A DNA stretch of 64,000 nucleotides from a bacterium (GTDB lineage: Bacteria; Auribacterota; Tritonobacteria; UBA1439): contig JAQUPF010000006.1 of assembly GCA_028716845.1 (NCBI GenBank), positions 88,791-152,790 on the forward strand. Reading direction: 5' to 3'. Each line of letters starts with the position of its first letter. Positions within the stretch are counted from its first letter, which is position 1. Positions 1-11,483 of this stretch are shown piece by piece. Under the pieces are notes generated by a model that ran no database searches, was not told where the DNA came from, and saw only the letters and a list, made by a program, of their open reading frames with translations. The position numbers and the translations under genes were made by a program.

Positions 1-348
1 GCATGGGGGGCATGCGGCGGCGTATCCGGTATCGCCGGTTCCATCTCGCCCGCCGCGGGAAGGTGGCGGCTCGCGGCCCTCGGCGCCTTCTGCGGCGTCC
101 TCTTCGGCTGGACGACGAACCTCCTGTACTGGTGCGCGTTCGTCCGTCCGCTCGACGCGCGCACCTGGATCGCCGTGACCGCCGCCTCCCTCCCGTTCGA
201 CATCGCCCACGCGGCGGCGACCGCCGCGCTCGCCCTCGCCCTCGGGAGCGGGTCGGTGACGGCGCTCCGCTACTTCAGGAAACGCCTTGTCCTCTCCCGC
301 GCGACGTATTATGATGCCGGCCGGGGAGAGCGATCATGCGGGTCGTGA
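1..348 (+). CDS. ECF transporter S component, C-terminal part (partial gene)
   Basis: The frame is open from the window edge to a TGA and gives the last 115 residues of a hydrophobic protein; its start lies outside the window. The chain has a GWTTNLLYW stretch, then an LPFDIAHAA stretch followed by an Ala/Leu-rich membrane segment and a basic tail. This pattern (Gly-Trp...Asn...Trp, then Phe-Asp...His) resembles the C-terminal half of the membrane substrate-binding subunits of energy-coupling-factor importers for vitamins or cofactors. The substrate cannot be told. The last 13 nt overlap the start of the next gene, so the two are probably co-translated. The family call rests on motif memory only. 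Confidence 0.55.
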   Translation, partial: AWGACGGVSGIAGSISPAAGRWRLAALGAFCGVLFGWTTNLLYWCAFVRPLDARTWIAVTAASLPFDIAHAAATAALALALGSGSVTALRYFRKRLVLSRATYYDAGRGERSCGS

Positions 349-932
349 CCGTCGCGCCTGTTCTTGCCGCCGCGTTCCTCTGCGCGGCCTGGGCATCGCC
401 TGATCTCCCGCTCCCGCCGCCGGGCCGGTTCGAGCTCGAATATACGGAAGGCCGCGTGAGCGTCCGCGCCAACGAGGCGAGCGTGGAGGAGATCCTCAGG
501 GACCTTTCCGCGAAGAGCGGCATCACCTTCAACCAGTACACGGGGAAGAGCGCGCGGGTGACCCTGGAGATGACCGACGCCGGCGTCGAGCAGCTCCTCG
601 ACCGGCTGCTCGCGAGCTACGCGACGCGCTCCCGGCGGGTGGACGGCGTCGTCAGGATCAGCGCGGTCACCGTCATGGAGTCGGGCGTCCCCGCCCCCCT
701 GCCGCCCGAACCGCCGCCGGAACAGCCCCCCGAGCCGACGCCCCAGGAGGAGCCCGCCGAGGAACAGCCGCAGGAGGAGCAGCCGCAGGAGGAGGCGCCC
801 CACCCGCCCGAGCACGAACCGAGGGTCGGCGAGGAGGGGCACGGCGGGGCCGCGCGGCGGGGGATGCCCCCGCGCGTTCCGCGGCGGCGGCGGGGCCGCC
901 CGATCAGGGAAAACGTCCCCCAGGAGCCGTGA
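336..932 (+). CDS. secreted STN-like protein with Pro/Glu-rich tail
   Basis: A 198-residue protein with an N-terminal signal peptide (hydrophobic run at residues 6-20, AWA cleavage motif). Residues about 32-103 read like an STN / secretin-TonB short N-terminal domain: VSVRANEASVEEILRDLSAK, then SGITFNQ and a final VVRIS strand. Such domains sit in the periplasm next to secretins or TonB receptors. Here it stands alone, followed by a Pro/Glu/Gln-rich linker (about 120-160) with a repeated PQEEQ unit and a basic Arg/Gly/Pro tail. It overlaps the ECF gene by 13 nt and converges on the TolB-like gene with a 10-nt spacer. The function is unknown; a periplasmic adaptor is a guess. Confidence 0.7.
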   Translation: MRVVTVAPVLAAAFLCAAWASPDLPLPPPGRFELEYTEGRVSVRANEASVEEILRDLSAKSGITFNQYTGKSARVTLEMTDAGVEQLLDRLLASYATRSRRVDGVVRISAVTVMESGVPAPLPPEPPPEQPPEPTPQEEPAEEQPQEEQPQEEAPHPPEHEPRVGEEGHGGAARRGMPPRVPRRRRGRPIRENVPQEP

Positions 933-942
933 GGGCGGGCCC

Positions 943-1869
943 TCAGCGGGTCCAGTCCGGGAAGCGCGTGTAATCGCCGTTGGACGTCAGGCGCGTCTCC
1001 CCGGAGCCGTCCCTGTTCATCACGTAGAGCTCGTACCGGCCCGTCCTGTCCGACGAGAAGATGATCCTCGACCCGTCCGGCGAATAGGTCGGATCGTAGT
1101 TGCTCCCCCCGCCGTCCGACAGGCGCGTCTTGTTCCCCCCGTCGGGGTCCATCTCCCAGATGTCGATGCTCTTCCTCGCGCCGTACCCGCCGTCCGAGTA
1201 GGCGATCCGCCGGCCGTCGGGCGACCAGCGCGGCCGGCAGGTGCCGCGCGGGTTGGTCGTGAGCCGCACCTGGCCGTCGTCCTCGCTGATGACGTAGATC
1301 TGGTGGTTCATGAACATGTTGGAGGTGAAGGCGATCCGCCTGCCGTCCGGCGACCAGGCCGGCACCCGCCTCGCCCCCCGCCGCGTGTTCGTGATGTTCC
1401 GCGCGCCGGTGCCGTCCCTGTTGATGATGAAGAGGTTCTCCGGCGCCCCCTTCCGCTCCTGCCCCCAGAAGCAGATCCGCCGGCCGTCCGGCGACCAGGT
1501 GGGATCCTCGTTGATCGGGAGCCGGCCGGTGACCTTGCGGACGTCCGAGCCGTCGGCGTTCATGATATAGATCTGCCGCGTGCCGTCCCTGTCCGAGTAG
1601 AAGGCGATCTCCGTCCCGTCGGGCGACCAGCGCGGGTACTCGTCGAGGACGTCGTTCTCCGTCAGGCGCGTGCTCGAAGAGGTGGCGAGGTCCATGACCC
1701 AGATCTCGCTCTTCTCCCCCTCCCACCGCTGGTACACGAGGCGCCCGGAGAGGGACGGACGGGGCCCCTCCCCCTCCGCATCCCGCTCTGCCGTCCCGCG
1801 CTCGCATCCGCCCGCGAGGGCGCACGCGGCGACGAATATCGCCAACCATGCCCTCATCCCGCCCCGCAT
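943..1869 (-). CDS. TolB-like PD40 beta-propeller lipoprotein
   Basis: 308 residues. The N-terminus is a lipoprotein signal with lipobox LAGGC (Cys about residue 22). The rest is WD40-like PD40 propeller repeats: five WSPDG or YSPDG motifs, each followed by an I-x-F strand and a short D-x-x-G turn, plus a degenerate first and last blade, giving a probable six-bladed TolB-type propeller. The family includes TolB of the Tol-Pal system, but there is no TolB N-terminal domain here and no tol genes nearby. The ATG at 1869 has a good SD (GGGGAGGG, 6 nt away); an internal ATG at 1857 would give an exact ATGA overlap with the rsmA stop. It is the last gene of the surA-pdxA-rsmA unit. Confidence 0.8.
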   Translation of the reverse strand: MRGGMRAWLAIFVAACALAGGCERGTAERDAEGEGPRPSLSGRLVYQRWEGEKSEIWVMDLATSSSTRLTENDVLDEYPRWSPDGTEIAFYSDRDGTRQIYIMNADGSDVRKVTGRLPINEDPTWSPDGRRICFWGQERKGAPENLFIINRDGTGARNITNTRRGARRVPAWSPDGRRIAFTSNMFMNHQIYVISEDDGQVRLTTNPRGTCRPRWSPDGRRIAYSDGGYGARKSIDIWEMDPDGGNKTRLSDGGGSNYDPTYSPDGSRIIFSSDRTGRYELYVMNRDGSGETRLTSNGDYTRFPDWTR

Positions 1870-2771
1870 GTGGTTCCCTCCCCGATCGTGCCCCCCGCCG
1901 CGGCGAGCGCGGCGCGGAGCGATTCGAACTGGTCAATCCGGAGACGCTCGGCCCTCGACCCCGGGTCGACGCCGGCCGCCGCGAACACCTCCGCGAGGCG
2001 GCCCGACGCCGCCGTCCCGCGCAACGCCCGCCGGAGGAGCGTGCCGACCGTCTTCCGGCGCTCCGAAAAGAGGAGCCGCACGAGCGCGAAGAACGCCTCC
2101 TCCTCCGCCGCCGCGAGCGGCGGCCGCGCCCGCGGATGGAAGAGGACGACCGCCGACACCACCCCCGGCCGGGGATGAAAGGCCGACGGCGGCAGCGTAA
2201 CGACCTTCCTGACCTCGGCGTGGTACTGGCAGAACACGCTGAACGCCCCGTACTCGCCGCCGCCGGGCGACGCCGCGATCCTGCGGGCGAGATCGTCCTG
2301 GACCGTCAGGGCGATGAGCGAGACGCCCCCCGCCGACTCGAGGATCCGGCCGATGAGCGGCCCGCTGATGGAGTACGGGATGTTCGCGACGACCTTCACG
2401 CGCCCGCCGTCCCGGCCGAGGCGGGCGAAAATCTGCTCGAGGTCGACCCGGAGGGCGTCTCCCTCGACGAGCTCGAACGACTCCCGCCCGGCGAAGAGAA
2501 CGCGGAGCCACCCCGCGAGCCGCGCGTCGCTCTCAACGGCGACGACCCGGCCGGCCCTCCGGAGGAGCTCGGCGGTCAGCCCGCCGAGGCCGGGGCCGAT
2601 CTCGAGGACCGCGTCCGAGCGGCACAGGTCCGCCGCGCGGGCGATCGCGGCGGCCGCCCTCGGGCTGGCGATGAACGACTGCCCGCGCCGCCTGCTCGGC
2701 CGCACGCCCAGGGCGAGGAGTCTCCGGCCGACCGCCCCGGGGGCGAGCGGGACCTCGACCGGCCCGCTCAT
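1854..2771 (-). CDS. rsmA: 16S rRNA dimethyladenosine transferase RsmA (KsgA)
   Basis: 305 residues. It dimethylates the two adjacent adenines in the 3'-terminal helix 45 of 16S rRNA during late 30S assembly, using S-adenosylmethionine. The SAM-binding motif I is VLEIGPGLGGLT, the acidic motif II end is VAVESD, and the catalytic NIPYSISGP motif (family N-[IL]-P-Y) is intact. GQSFIASP near the N-terminus matches the usual GQ-x-F/N-x-x entry motif. The start at 2771 gives an ATGA overlap with the pdxA stop; a longer frame extends upstream but runs into pdxA. The order surA-pdxA-rsmA is the same as in Escherichia coli. Confidence 0.95.
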   Translation of the reverse strand: MSGPVEVPLAPGAVGRRLLALGVRPSRRRGQSFIASPRAAAAIARAADLCRSDAVLEIGPGLGGLTAELLRRAGRVVAVESDARLAGWLRVLFAGRESFELVEGDALRVDLEQIFARLGRDGGRVKVVANIPYSISGPLIGRILESAGGVSLIALTVQDDLARRIAASPGGGEYGAFSVFCQYHAEVRKVVTLPPSAFHPRPGVVSAVVLFHPRARPPLAAAEEEAFFALVRLLFSERRKTVGTLLRRALRGTAASGRLAEVFAAAGVDPGSRAERLRIDQFESLRAALAAAGGTIGEGTTCGAG

Positions 2772-3760
2772 CGGCGACGGCACAGGGCCGCAGCGCACCG
2801 GATCGCCTCCATCATGCTCGCCGGATCGGCGCGGCCGGCCCCCGCGATGTCGAACGCCGTCCCGTGATCGGGGGAGGTCCGGACGATCGGCAGGCCGAGC
2901 GTGATGTTGACGCCGACGTCGAAGGCGAGCATCTTCAGCGGGATGAGCCCCTGGTCATGGTACATGGCGACGACCGCGTCGAACCGCCTCCGGCGCCGCT
3001 CCGTGAAGAGGGTATCGGCGGGGAACGGGCCCGCCGCGTCGATCCCGGCGGCCGCGGCGGCGCGGACGGCCGGGAGGATCGCCCGCCGCTCCTCGCTCCC
3101 GAAGGCGCCCCCCTCCCCCGCGTGCGGATTGAGGGCGCAGACGGCGATGCGCGGGCGCCGCACGCCGAAGCCGACGCAGGCGTCGCGGGCGAGCCGGATC
3201 GATCGCCCGACCGCCGCGCGGGTGACCATGCCGCTCACGAGGGCGAGGGGCTCGTGGACCGTCACGAGGACGACGCGGAGGCCGCGCCCCGCGAGCATCA
3301 TCGCGTGCTCCCTCGCGCCGGTGAGGGCGGCGAGGTAGTCGGTGTGCCCCTGGAAGGGCCAGCCGGCGCGGTGGATCGCCTCCTTGCAGATGGGGGCGGT
3401 CACGACGCCGTCGGCCCGCCCCTCCATCGCCGCGCGCGCGGCGTAGCGGACGCACGCCATCGCCGCGGCGCCGTGGGCGGCGCGGACCGCGCCCCACCGG
3501 TGGCCGGGGACCGTCCCGCACGGGTTCACGACCGGGACGAGGCGGCCGCGCGGGCGTGCGTCCCCGACCCCGCGCACGGGGACGAGGCGGACGCGCCCGC
3601 GCGCCGCCCCGGCGCACCTGCCGAAGACGGCAGGGTCGCCGACGAGGACCGGGCGGCAGATCTTCCGGATGGCGGCCGAGGCGACCGCCCTGACCGCCAC
3701 CTCCGGGCCGACGCCGCCCGGGTCGCCCATGGTGATCAGGAGAAGCGCCCGCCGGGCCAT
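2768..3760 (-). CDS. pdxA: 4-hydroxythreonine-4-phosphate dehydrogenase PdxA
   Basis: 330 residues, the normal length for PdxA, which oxidises 4-phosphohydroxy-threonine with NAD in the DXP-dependent route to pyridoxal phosphate. Family signatures are all present: MGDPGGVGPE at the N-terminus, GHTDYL, LNPHAGEGG, YHDQGLIPLK and SPDHGTAFDIAG; the His residues of the second to fourth motifs are the metal and substrate ligands. The ATG at 3760 has a very strong SD (GGGGGAGGA) lying over the surA stop. An ATG at 3778 would give an ATGA overlap with that stop but has no SD. PdxA supplies cofactor for PLP enzymes such as the aminotransferase at 54358-55542. Confidence 0.96.
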   Translation of the reverse strand: MARRALLLITMGDPGGVGPEVAVRAVASAAIRKICRPVLVGDPAVFGRCAGAARGRVRLVPVRGVGDARPRGRLVPVVNPCGTVPGHRWGAVRAAHGAAAMACVRYAARAAMEGRADGVVTAPICKEAIHRAGWPFQGHTDYLAALTGAREHAMMLAGRGLRVVLVTVHEPLALVSGMVTRAAVGRSIRLARDACVGFGVRRPRIAVCALNPHAGEGGAFGSEERRAILPAVRAAAAAGIDAAGPFPADTLFTERRRRRFDAVVAMYHDQGLIPLKMLAFDVGVNITLGLPIVRTSPDHGTAFDIAGAGRADPASMMEAIRCAAALCRRR

Positions 3761-3774
3761 GCCGTCCTCCCCCG

Positions 3775-4782
3775 TCATTTCACGACGGAGATGTAGGTGC
3801 GGCGCCTGAGCCGTTCCACGTATTCCACGCGCCGGGCCTCGATCTTCTCCGCGAAGAGCCGCTTCTCGATCTCGGCGTAGACCCCGTCGAGCGGCTTGAA
3901 GGAGGCGTGCCGCCGCTCGTGCACCTTGATGATGTGGCAGCCGAGATTGGAGCGCACCAGGCCGCTGTGCGTTCCCGGCTCGAGCGCGAAGGCGGCGTCC
4001 TCGAGCTCCCTCGTCCAGTGCCCCCTGGAGATGAAGCCCCAGTCGCCCCCGCGCGCCGCGTAGGGGCAGTCGGAGTGTTCCCTCGCGACATCGGCGAACG
4101 GCCGCCCCGCCTCGATCATGCCGAGCGCCTCGCGCGCCCGCTCCTCGGCCCGCCCCAACCGCTGCGGGTCCTCCTTCATCCAGATCTGGCTGACGTGGAT
4201 CCGCTCCGGCTCCTCGAACTCCGTCTTGTGGGTCTCGTAGTAGCGCCGCACCTCGGCCGGCGAGACGGTGCATTTCGAGGAGACGTCCTTCATGAGCATC
4301 GCCCGGACGAGGGTGCGGTCCTCCTGCTCGGCGCGGAACCGCTCGAGGGTTGTCCCCTCGCGCTCGAGCCGCCTGACGAACTCCTCCTCCGAGGGGAACC
4401 GCCGCCGGACCTCGGCGATCACCCGGTCGACCTCCCGGGCGAACTCGTCGCCCATCTGCGCGCGGATGTCGCGCCGCCGCGCCTCCTGGAGGACGAGCCG
4501 CTCCTCGATGATCTGCTCGAGGATCTCCCGCCGCGCCTTCTGGAGCATCGAGAAGAGCTCCGCGCCCGAGTGGAGCCGCTCGTACTGCTCGAAGACGGGG
4601 GCGAGGATCCGCTCGAGTTCAGAGTAGGTGATGATCTCGTCGCCGACGATCGCGACGATCTGCTCTTTGATCTCGCCCCTCGCGGCGGGCGCGAGCAGGG
4701 CGAGGAGGAGGAGGCCGGCCGCGAGCGCCCGCCTTCGGTGACGGGCCGTCTCGCGGACGGCGCCGATGGGGGAATCGTGCAT
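3775..4782 (-). CDS. surA: SurA-like periplasmic chaperone / parvulin peptidyl-prolyl isomerase
   Basis: 335 residues. The signal peptide is a basic RHRRR stretch, a Leu/Ala core and an ARG|E cleavage region. Residues about 38-170 form the SurA N-terminal chaperone domain (VAIVGDEIITYSELE, a typical opening). Residues about 190-300 form one PpiC parvulin domain: IHVSQIWMK, then FADVAREHSDCP and GGDWGFISRG. Escherichia coli SurA has two parvulin domains; this protein has one. The role is folding and delivery of outer-membrane proteins. The ATG at 4782 has AGGGGA 8 nt upstream; upstream ATGs have no SD and would put extra residues before the signal peptide. It heads the pdxA-rsmA unit, as in enterobacteria. 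Confidence 0.88.
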   Translation of the reverse strand: MHDSPIGAVRETARHRRRALAAGLLLLALLAPAARGEIKEQIVAIVGDEIITYSELERILAPVFEQYERLHSGAELFSMLQKARREILEQIIEERLVLQEARRRDIRAQMGDEFAREVDRVIAEVRRRFPSEEEFVRRLEREGTTLERFRAEQEDRTLVRAMLMKDVSSKCTVSPAEVRRYYETHKTEFEEPERIHVSQIWMKEDPQRLGRAEERAREALGMIEAGRPFADVAREHSDCPYAARGGDWGFISRGHWTRELEDAAFALEPGTHSGLVRSNLGCHIIKVHERRHASFKPLDGVYAEIEKRLFAEKIEARRVEYVERLRRRTYISVVK

Positions 4783-4887
4783 GGACCGGGGTCCCCTGCC
4801 GCGCATGGCGACCGTACGATGCACAACCTCGCCGCAAGGGCCGGGACCGGGCCCGCGCGCCGCGGGGATGGGCGTGCCGCGCCCCGG

Positions 4888-4965
4888 CTACTTGCTCTGC
4901 TTCGCCCTGACGGCGATCAGGGCGACGAGAACGACGGCGATGATGACGATGACGGCAACCTGCAT
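4888..4965 (-). CDS. putative 25-residue single-span membrane microprotein
   Basis: A 25-codon frame: Met-Gln, about 17 uninterrupted Val/Ile/Ala/Leu residues, then the basic end RAKQSK, which is a classic N-out/C-in single membrane span. An AGAGGGG SD lies 7 nt before the ATG. A good sigma-70-type promoter (5001-5028) ends about 29 nt upstream, which makes this the first frame of the transcript that goes on to surA 105 nt later. No known family comes to mind; it has the look of KdpF- or CydX-sized subunits, but no such complex is encoded nearby. It could also be a leader peptide. The call rests on composition, SD and promoter position only. Confidence 0.5.
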   Translation of the reverse strand: MQVAVIVIIAVVLVALIAVRAKQSK

Positions 4966-5000
4966 CCTGACACCCCTCTCATTGATGCCGAACGGCCACC

Positions 5001-5028
5001 ATTATCGCATACCGACAATGATCGGCAA
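5001..5028 (-). promoter_or_regulatory. sigma-70-type promoter for the microprotein-surA-pdxA-rsmA unit
   Basis: On the minus strand: TTGCCG, a 16-nt spacer, then GATAAT preceded by TGC (extended -10). The predicted transcript start is near 4994, about 29 nt before the microprotein ATG. Confidence 0.55.
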
Positions 5029-5085
5029 GCCTCTTTTCACCCCTGGCGGCCCCCGCCGCAACAGGAACCGATCCGCCACCGATGG

Positions 5086-5166
5086 CTACGGATTCTCACG
5101 GATATTCACGGATTGTTCCCGGCAATCATCCGTGGGAATCCGTAATGATCCGTGTACATCCGTGGC
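5086..5166. repeat. 10-nt-phased CGGAT / ATCCG converging repeat
   Basis: The mfd-microprotein gap (4966-5230) holds three left-arm units carrying ACGGAT followed by four right-arm units beginning ATCCGT, each set spaced at about 10 nt, with the two arms in opposite orientation. It can fold as an imperfect stem-loop on either strand. The same words recur in other gaps of the window. No gene is visible in this gap. Confidence 0.75.
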
Positions 5167-5230
5167 CGATTGGCTCTTTGTCCGCCCGGCTTTCCGCTCT
5201 CAACGCCCGGCCGCGGCCGCGCATGGGCGG

Positions 5231-8494
<3,264 letters not shown>

Positions 8495-8615
8495 GGATGG
8501 AAAAATAGCACATCCGGCGACGGATCCGGTAGGTCGAAGCGGATACATGGAGGAGGGCTCCGACCGCCTGTGGTAAAGTAGTGCGCGCAATCGCGCGCTC
8601 GGAGGGGGAGGCGGC

Positions 8616-10550
8616 ATGTCGGCGAGGGCCTGCGGTTTCATCTCGGCCGTTTTGATCCTCATCTTCATCCTGGCATTCTGTCTCTCGTGCCGCGCGAAGT
8701 ATCTCAATTTCGGCTACAACGACCATGACCTCGCCGTCGCGAACCAGATCATGTGGAACGGCCTGCGCGGCGATCTCCTCGAGACCTCGATCGAGGGCGG
8801 GAACTACCTGAAGCTCCACGCCCCGTTCATCTATCTCCTGCTCCTCCCCGCGTACGCCCTGTGGCAGTCCCCCCTCATGCTCCTCTTCACGCAGGTGATA
8901 TTCCTCGCCCTCACGGCCTGGCCGATCCACCTGTTCGCGAAGAGGGAGACCGGCCGTCCCGTCGCGGCGCTCTCCTTCCTCGTCCTCTACCTGCTGTATC
9001 CGCCGGTCGGCTACCTCGCCCTCCGGCCCCCGAACGGCCTCATCCTCGCCCCCCTCTTTCTCGCGTGGGCGTACTATTTCTTCCGAACGGGGCGGTACCC
9101 CCTTTTTCTCTCATCGCTCGCCCTCGCCCTCTCGTGCAGGGAGGAGGTCTCCTTCATCGCGGTCACCTTCGGCATCAGCGCCCTTTGGGAGAAGAGGGGA
9201 TGGCGGTGGTGGGCGGTCCCGCTCGCCGCCGGCGCCGGCTGGTTCGGCGTGTACTATTTCTGGCTCCTCCCCCACCTCCGCGGCGGCGGAATGTCTCCCT
9301 ACCTCATCTTCTACCGGGAGGTCGGCGGATCGCCCGGCGGCCTCCTCCGCACCATGGCGACGCGGCCCCTCCATCTCGCGGGGGTGCTGCTGGCGCCCCA
9401 CAGGCTCGGCTATCTCGTCAAGCTGTTCGCGCCGCTCGCGTTCACCCCGCTGCTGAGTCCCGGCACCCTGTTCCTCTGCGCGCCGAACCTGTTCCTGAAC
9501 CTCGCGAGCGACCGACGGGATATCGCGGACATCGCGCTCCAGTACAACGCCCTCCTCATCCCGTTCATATTCTTCGCCGGGATACGGGGATTCACGAGGC
9601 TCGCCCGGGCGCTGCGGCCCGCCGCGGCACGGCGCATCGCGCTGCGATCCGTCCTCGCCGTCGGGGTGATCGCGAGCTGGCTCCTCGGCCCCCAGCTCCA
9701 CCTCCTTTCGAGGACCTGGAAGGGGGCGGCGGATTGTCTCCCGGGGGATGATTTCCGCGCCCCCGCCAAGCGCGCGCTCGCGCGCATGGTCCCCGACGGC
9801 GTGCCGGCCGCGACGACGTTCGGGTTCTGCTCCTTCCTCTCCAACAGGAAGGAGCTGGACTTTCTCGCGTGGGTCCTCTCCGGCGAGATCGGCTCCTTCC
9901 GTGAGCGGCATGAGCCGCGCTCGGACATCCGGTACGCCCTCATCGACCTCGGCGACTGGATCACCTTCGTGTGGTACTCCCGTCCGGGGACGAGCGAGGC
10001 CGCGTTCAGGCGCTACCTTGCCGACAACCAGCTCGGCCTCGTGCGGGTATGGGACCAGGTCGCGCTGTACGAGCGGGGGCGGGAGGATCTCCTCCGCCTC
10101 TACGAAACGGTGGAGCATGATCCTGGCGGGCGGGAGCCGCCAGAGCCGATCGCGCGCTTCGGCCCCCTCGCGCTGCGGGAATGTGAGGCGGCCACGGTGC
10201 GGGACGGGCTCGGGGACCAGATCGTATTCACCACGTCATGGGAGGCGACCGCGCCCGTGCCCGACGATCTCTCCATGTACATTCGGGTGGAAAACGCGGC
10301 GGGGGAGTGCGCGCCCGCGCAGCCGCGGAGCATCTGCCATCACCTGTACCCGACCCCGGAGTGGCGGACGGGGGAGACGATCCGTTCGCGCCAGTTCTTC
10401 GCCATTCCGCCGCGCCTCCCGCGCGGGCGCTATGCGGTCAAGCTGATCCTCATCGGGAAGTTCCCCCCGTGCGACCCGATCGCCTTCGACGCGCCGCCTG
10501 AACGCGTCGATGACAGGGGCTGGCTGATCGCCGGGACCTGGGAGTACTGA
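8616..10550 (+). CDS. DUF2079-type multi-pass membrane protein
   Basis: 644 residues. The first 350 contain about nine hydrophobic spans; the last 300 are soluble and probably extracytoplasmic. The N-terminal NDHDLAVANQIMWNG segment after the first span, and the SCREEVSF loop (about 170), match the DUF2079 family of predicted membrane proteins, distantly related in layout to GT-C glycosyltransferases with an acidic residue in the first loop. No substrate can be named. The ATG at 8616 follows a strong SD (GGAGGGGGAGG). It is divergent from mfd, with an inverted repeat (GCGCG...CGCGC, about 8582-8597) in the leader, and converges on folD. Confidence 0.8.
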   Translation: MSARACGFISAVLILIFILAFCLSCRAKYLNFGYNDHDLAVANQIMWNGLRGDLLETSIEGGNYLKLHAPFIYLLLLPAYALWQSPLMLLFTQVIFLALTAWPIHLFAKRETGRPVAALSFLVLYLLYPPVGYLALRPPNGLILAPLFLAWAYYFFRTGRYPLFLSSLALALSCREEVSFIAVTFGISALWEKRGWRWWAVPLAAGAGWFGVYYFWLLPHLRGGGMSPYLIFYREVGGSPGGLLRTMATRPLHLAGVLLAPHRLGYLVKLFAPLAFTPLLSPGTLFLCAPNLFLNLASDRRDIADIALQYNALLIPFIFFAGIRGFTRLARALRPAAARRIALRSVLAVGVIASWLLGPQLHLLSRTWKGAADCLPGDDFRAPAKRALARMVPDGVPAATTFGFCSFLSNRKELDFLAWVLSGEIGSFRERHEPRSDIRYALIDLGDWITFVWYSRPGTSEAAFRRYLADNQLGLVRVWDQVALYERGREDLLRLYETVEHDPGGREPPEPIARFGPLALRECEAATVRDGLGDQIVFTTSWEATAPVPDDLSMYIRVENAAGECAPAQPRSICHHLYPTPEWRTGETIRSRQFFAIPPRLPRGRYAVKLILIGKFPPCDPIAFDAPPERVDDRGWLIAGTWEY

Positions 10551-10596
10551 GGCCGTCTCCGCGAGGCGCGGGGGCGCGGGGGCCGCGCGCCGGCCG

Positions 10597-11481
10597 TCAG
10601 CCGGCCCGGCGCTCCGCCGCCCGCGCGGTGTTGGAGAGCAGCATGGCGATGGTCATCGGCCCGACGCCGCCGGGGACGGGGCTGACGGCGGACGCCTTCC
10701 GCGAGACGCCCTCGAAATCCACGTCCCCCGCGAGCCGGTAGCCGCGCGGGGAGGAGGGGTCGTCCACCCGGTTGATCCCGACGTCGATCACGACCGCCCC
10801 CTCCCGCACCATCTCCGCCGTCAGGAAGCGCGGCCTTCCCGCGGCGGCCACCACGATGTCGGCCCGGCGGGTGTGCCGGGCGAGGTCCCGCGTCCCCGTG
10901 TGGCAGACCGTGACGGTCGCGTTCAGCGGCGGGCCCTTCCGCATGAGGAGCGCGGCGAGCGGCCTCCCCACGATGGCGCCCCGCCCGACGACGACGACGT
11001 CCCTCCCCTCCCACGAGCCGCCGGAGCGGACGAGCAGCTCGACGACGCCGGCGGGGGTGCACGGGACGAATCCGTCCTCCTCCCCGAGGAGGAGCCTGCC
11101 CATGTTGACCGGGTGGAAGCCGTCCACGTCCTTCTCCGGCGGGACCGCCGACTGCACCGCCGCCGCCGCGATGTGGCCGGGGAGCGGCAACTGGACGAGG
11201 ATCCCGTGGACGGCGGGGTCGGCCGCGAGGGCGGCGATCCGCTCGAGGACCTCCCGTTCGGATATGTCGCGCGGGAGGGAGAACTGCCACGAGCGGATGC
11301 CGGCCTCGGCGCACGCCCGGTCCTTCATCGCCACGTAGGCGAGCGAGGCGGGATCTTCGCCGACGGTGACGAAGGCGATGCCGGGGACGATCCCCCGGGC
11401 GCGCCGCAGGCGATCGACCCGCTCCGCGACCGAGGCGCGGATCTCGGCGGCGATCCTCCTCCCGTCCAGTATCGCGGCCAT
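10597..11481 (-). CDS. folD: bifunctional methylene-THF dehydrogenase / methenyl-THF cyclohydrolase FolD
   Basis: 294 residues, normal length. It interconverts 5,10-methylene-, methenyl- and 10-formyl-tetrahydrofolate with NAD(P). Seen: YVAMKDRACAEAGI (the catalytic Y-x3-K motif), GILVQLPLPGH, EKDVDGFHPVN, PCTPAGVVELL, VVVVGRGAIVGRPLA (Rossmann loop) and PVPGGVGPMTIAML. All family signatures are intact. The ATG at 11481 has GGAAGGGG 6 nt upstream; an ATG at 11487 gives an ATGA overlap with the rnfB stop but its SD is too close. Being the last gene behind rnfB, it may link one-carbon metabolism to the Rnf redox pump. Confidence 0.95.
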   Translation of the reverse strand: MAAILDGRRIAAEIRASVAERVDRLRRARGIVPGIAFVTVGEDPASLAYVAMKDRACAEAGIRSWQFSLPRDISEREVLERIAALAADPAVHGILVQLPLPGHIAAAAVQSAVPPEKDVDGFHPVNMGRLLLGEEDGFVPCTPAGVVELLVRSGGSWEGRDVVVVGRGAIVGRPLAALLMRKGPPLNATVTVCHTGTRDLARHTRRADIVVAAAGRPRFLTAEMVREGAVVIDVGINRVDDPSSPRGYRLAGDVDFEGVSRKASAVSPVPGGVGPMTIAMLLSNTARAAERRAG

Positions 11482-11483
11482 CG

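Noticed and set aside
3760..4273. N-terminal extension of pdxA by 171 residues
   Set aside because: The upstream open frame overlaps surA completely, is Arg/Gly/Ala-rich noise, and PdxA motifs start right after the SD-supported ATG at 3760.
5086..5166. CRISPR-like array
   Set aside because: Units are about 10 nt, degenerate and in opposite orientations; there are no 25-40 nt direct repeats with unique spacers and no cas genes anywhere in the window.
10551..10596. Bidirectional terminator between the DUF2079 gene and folD
   Set aside because: Very GC-rich with short complementary blocks but no clear stem with a T tract on either strand.
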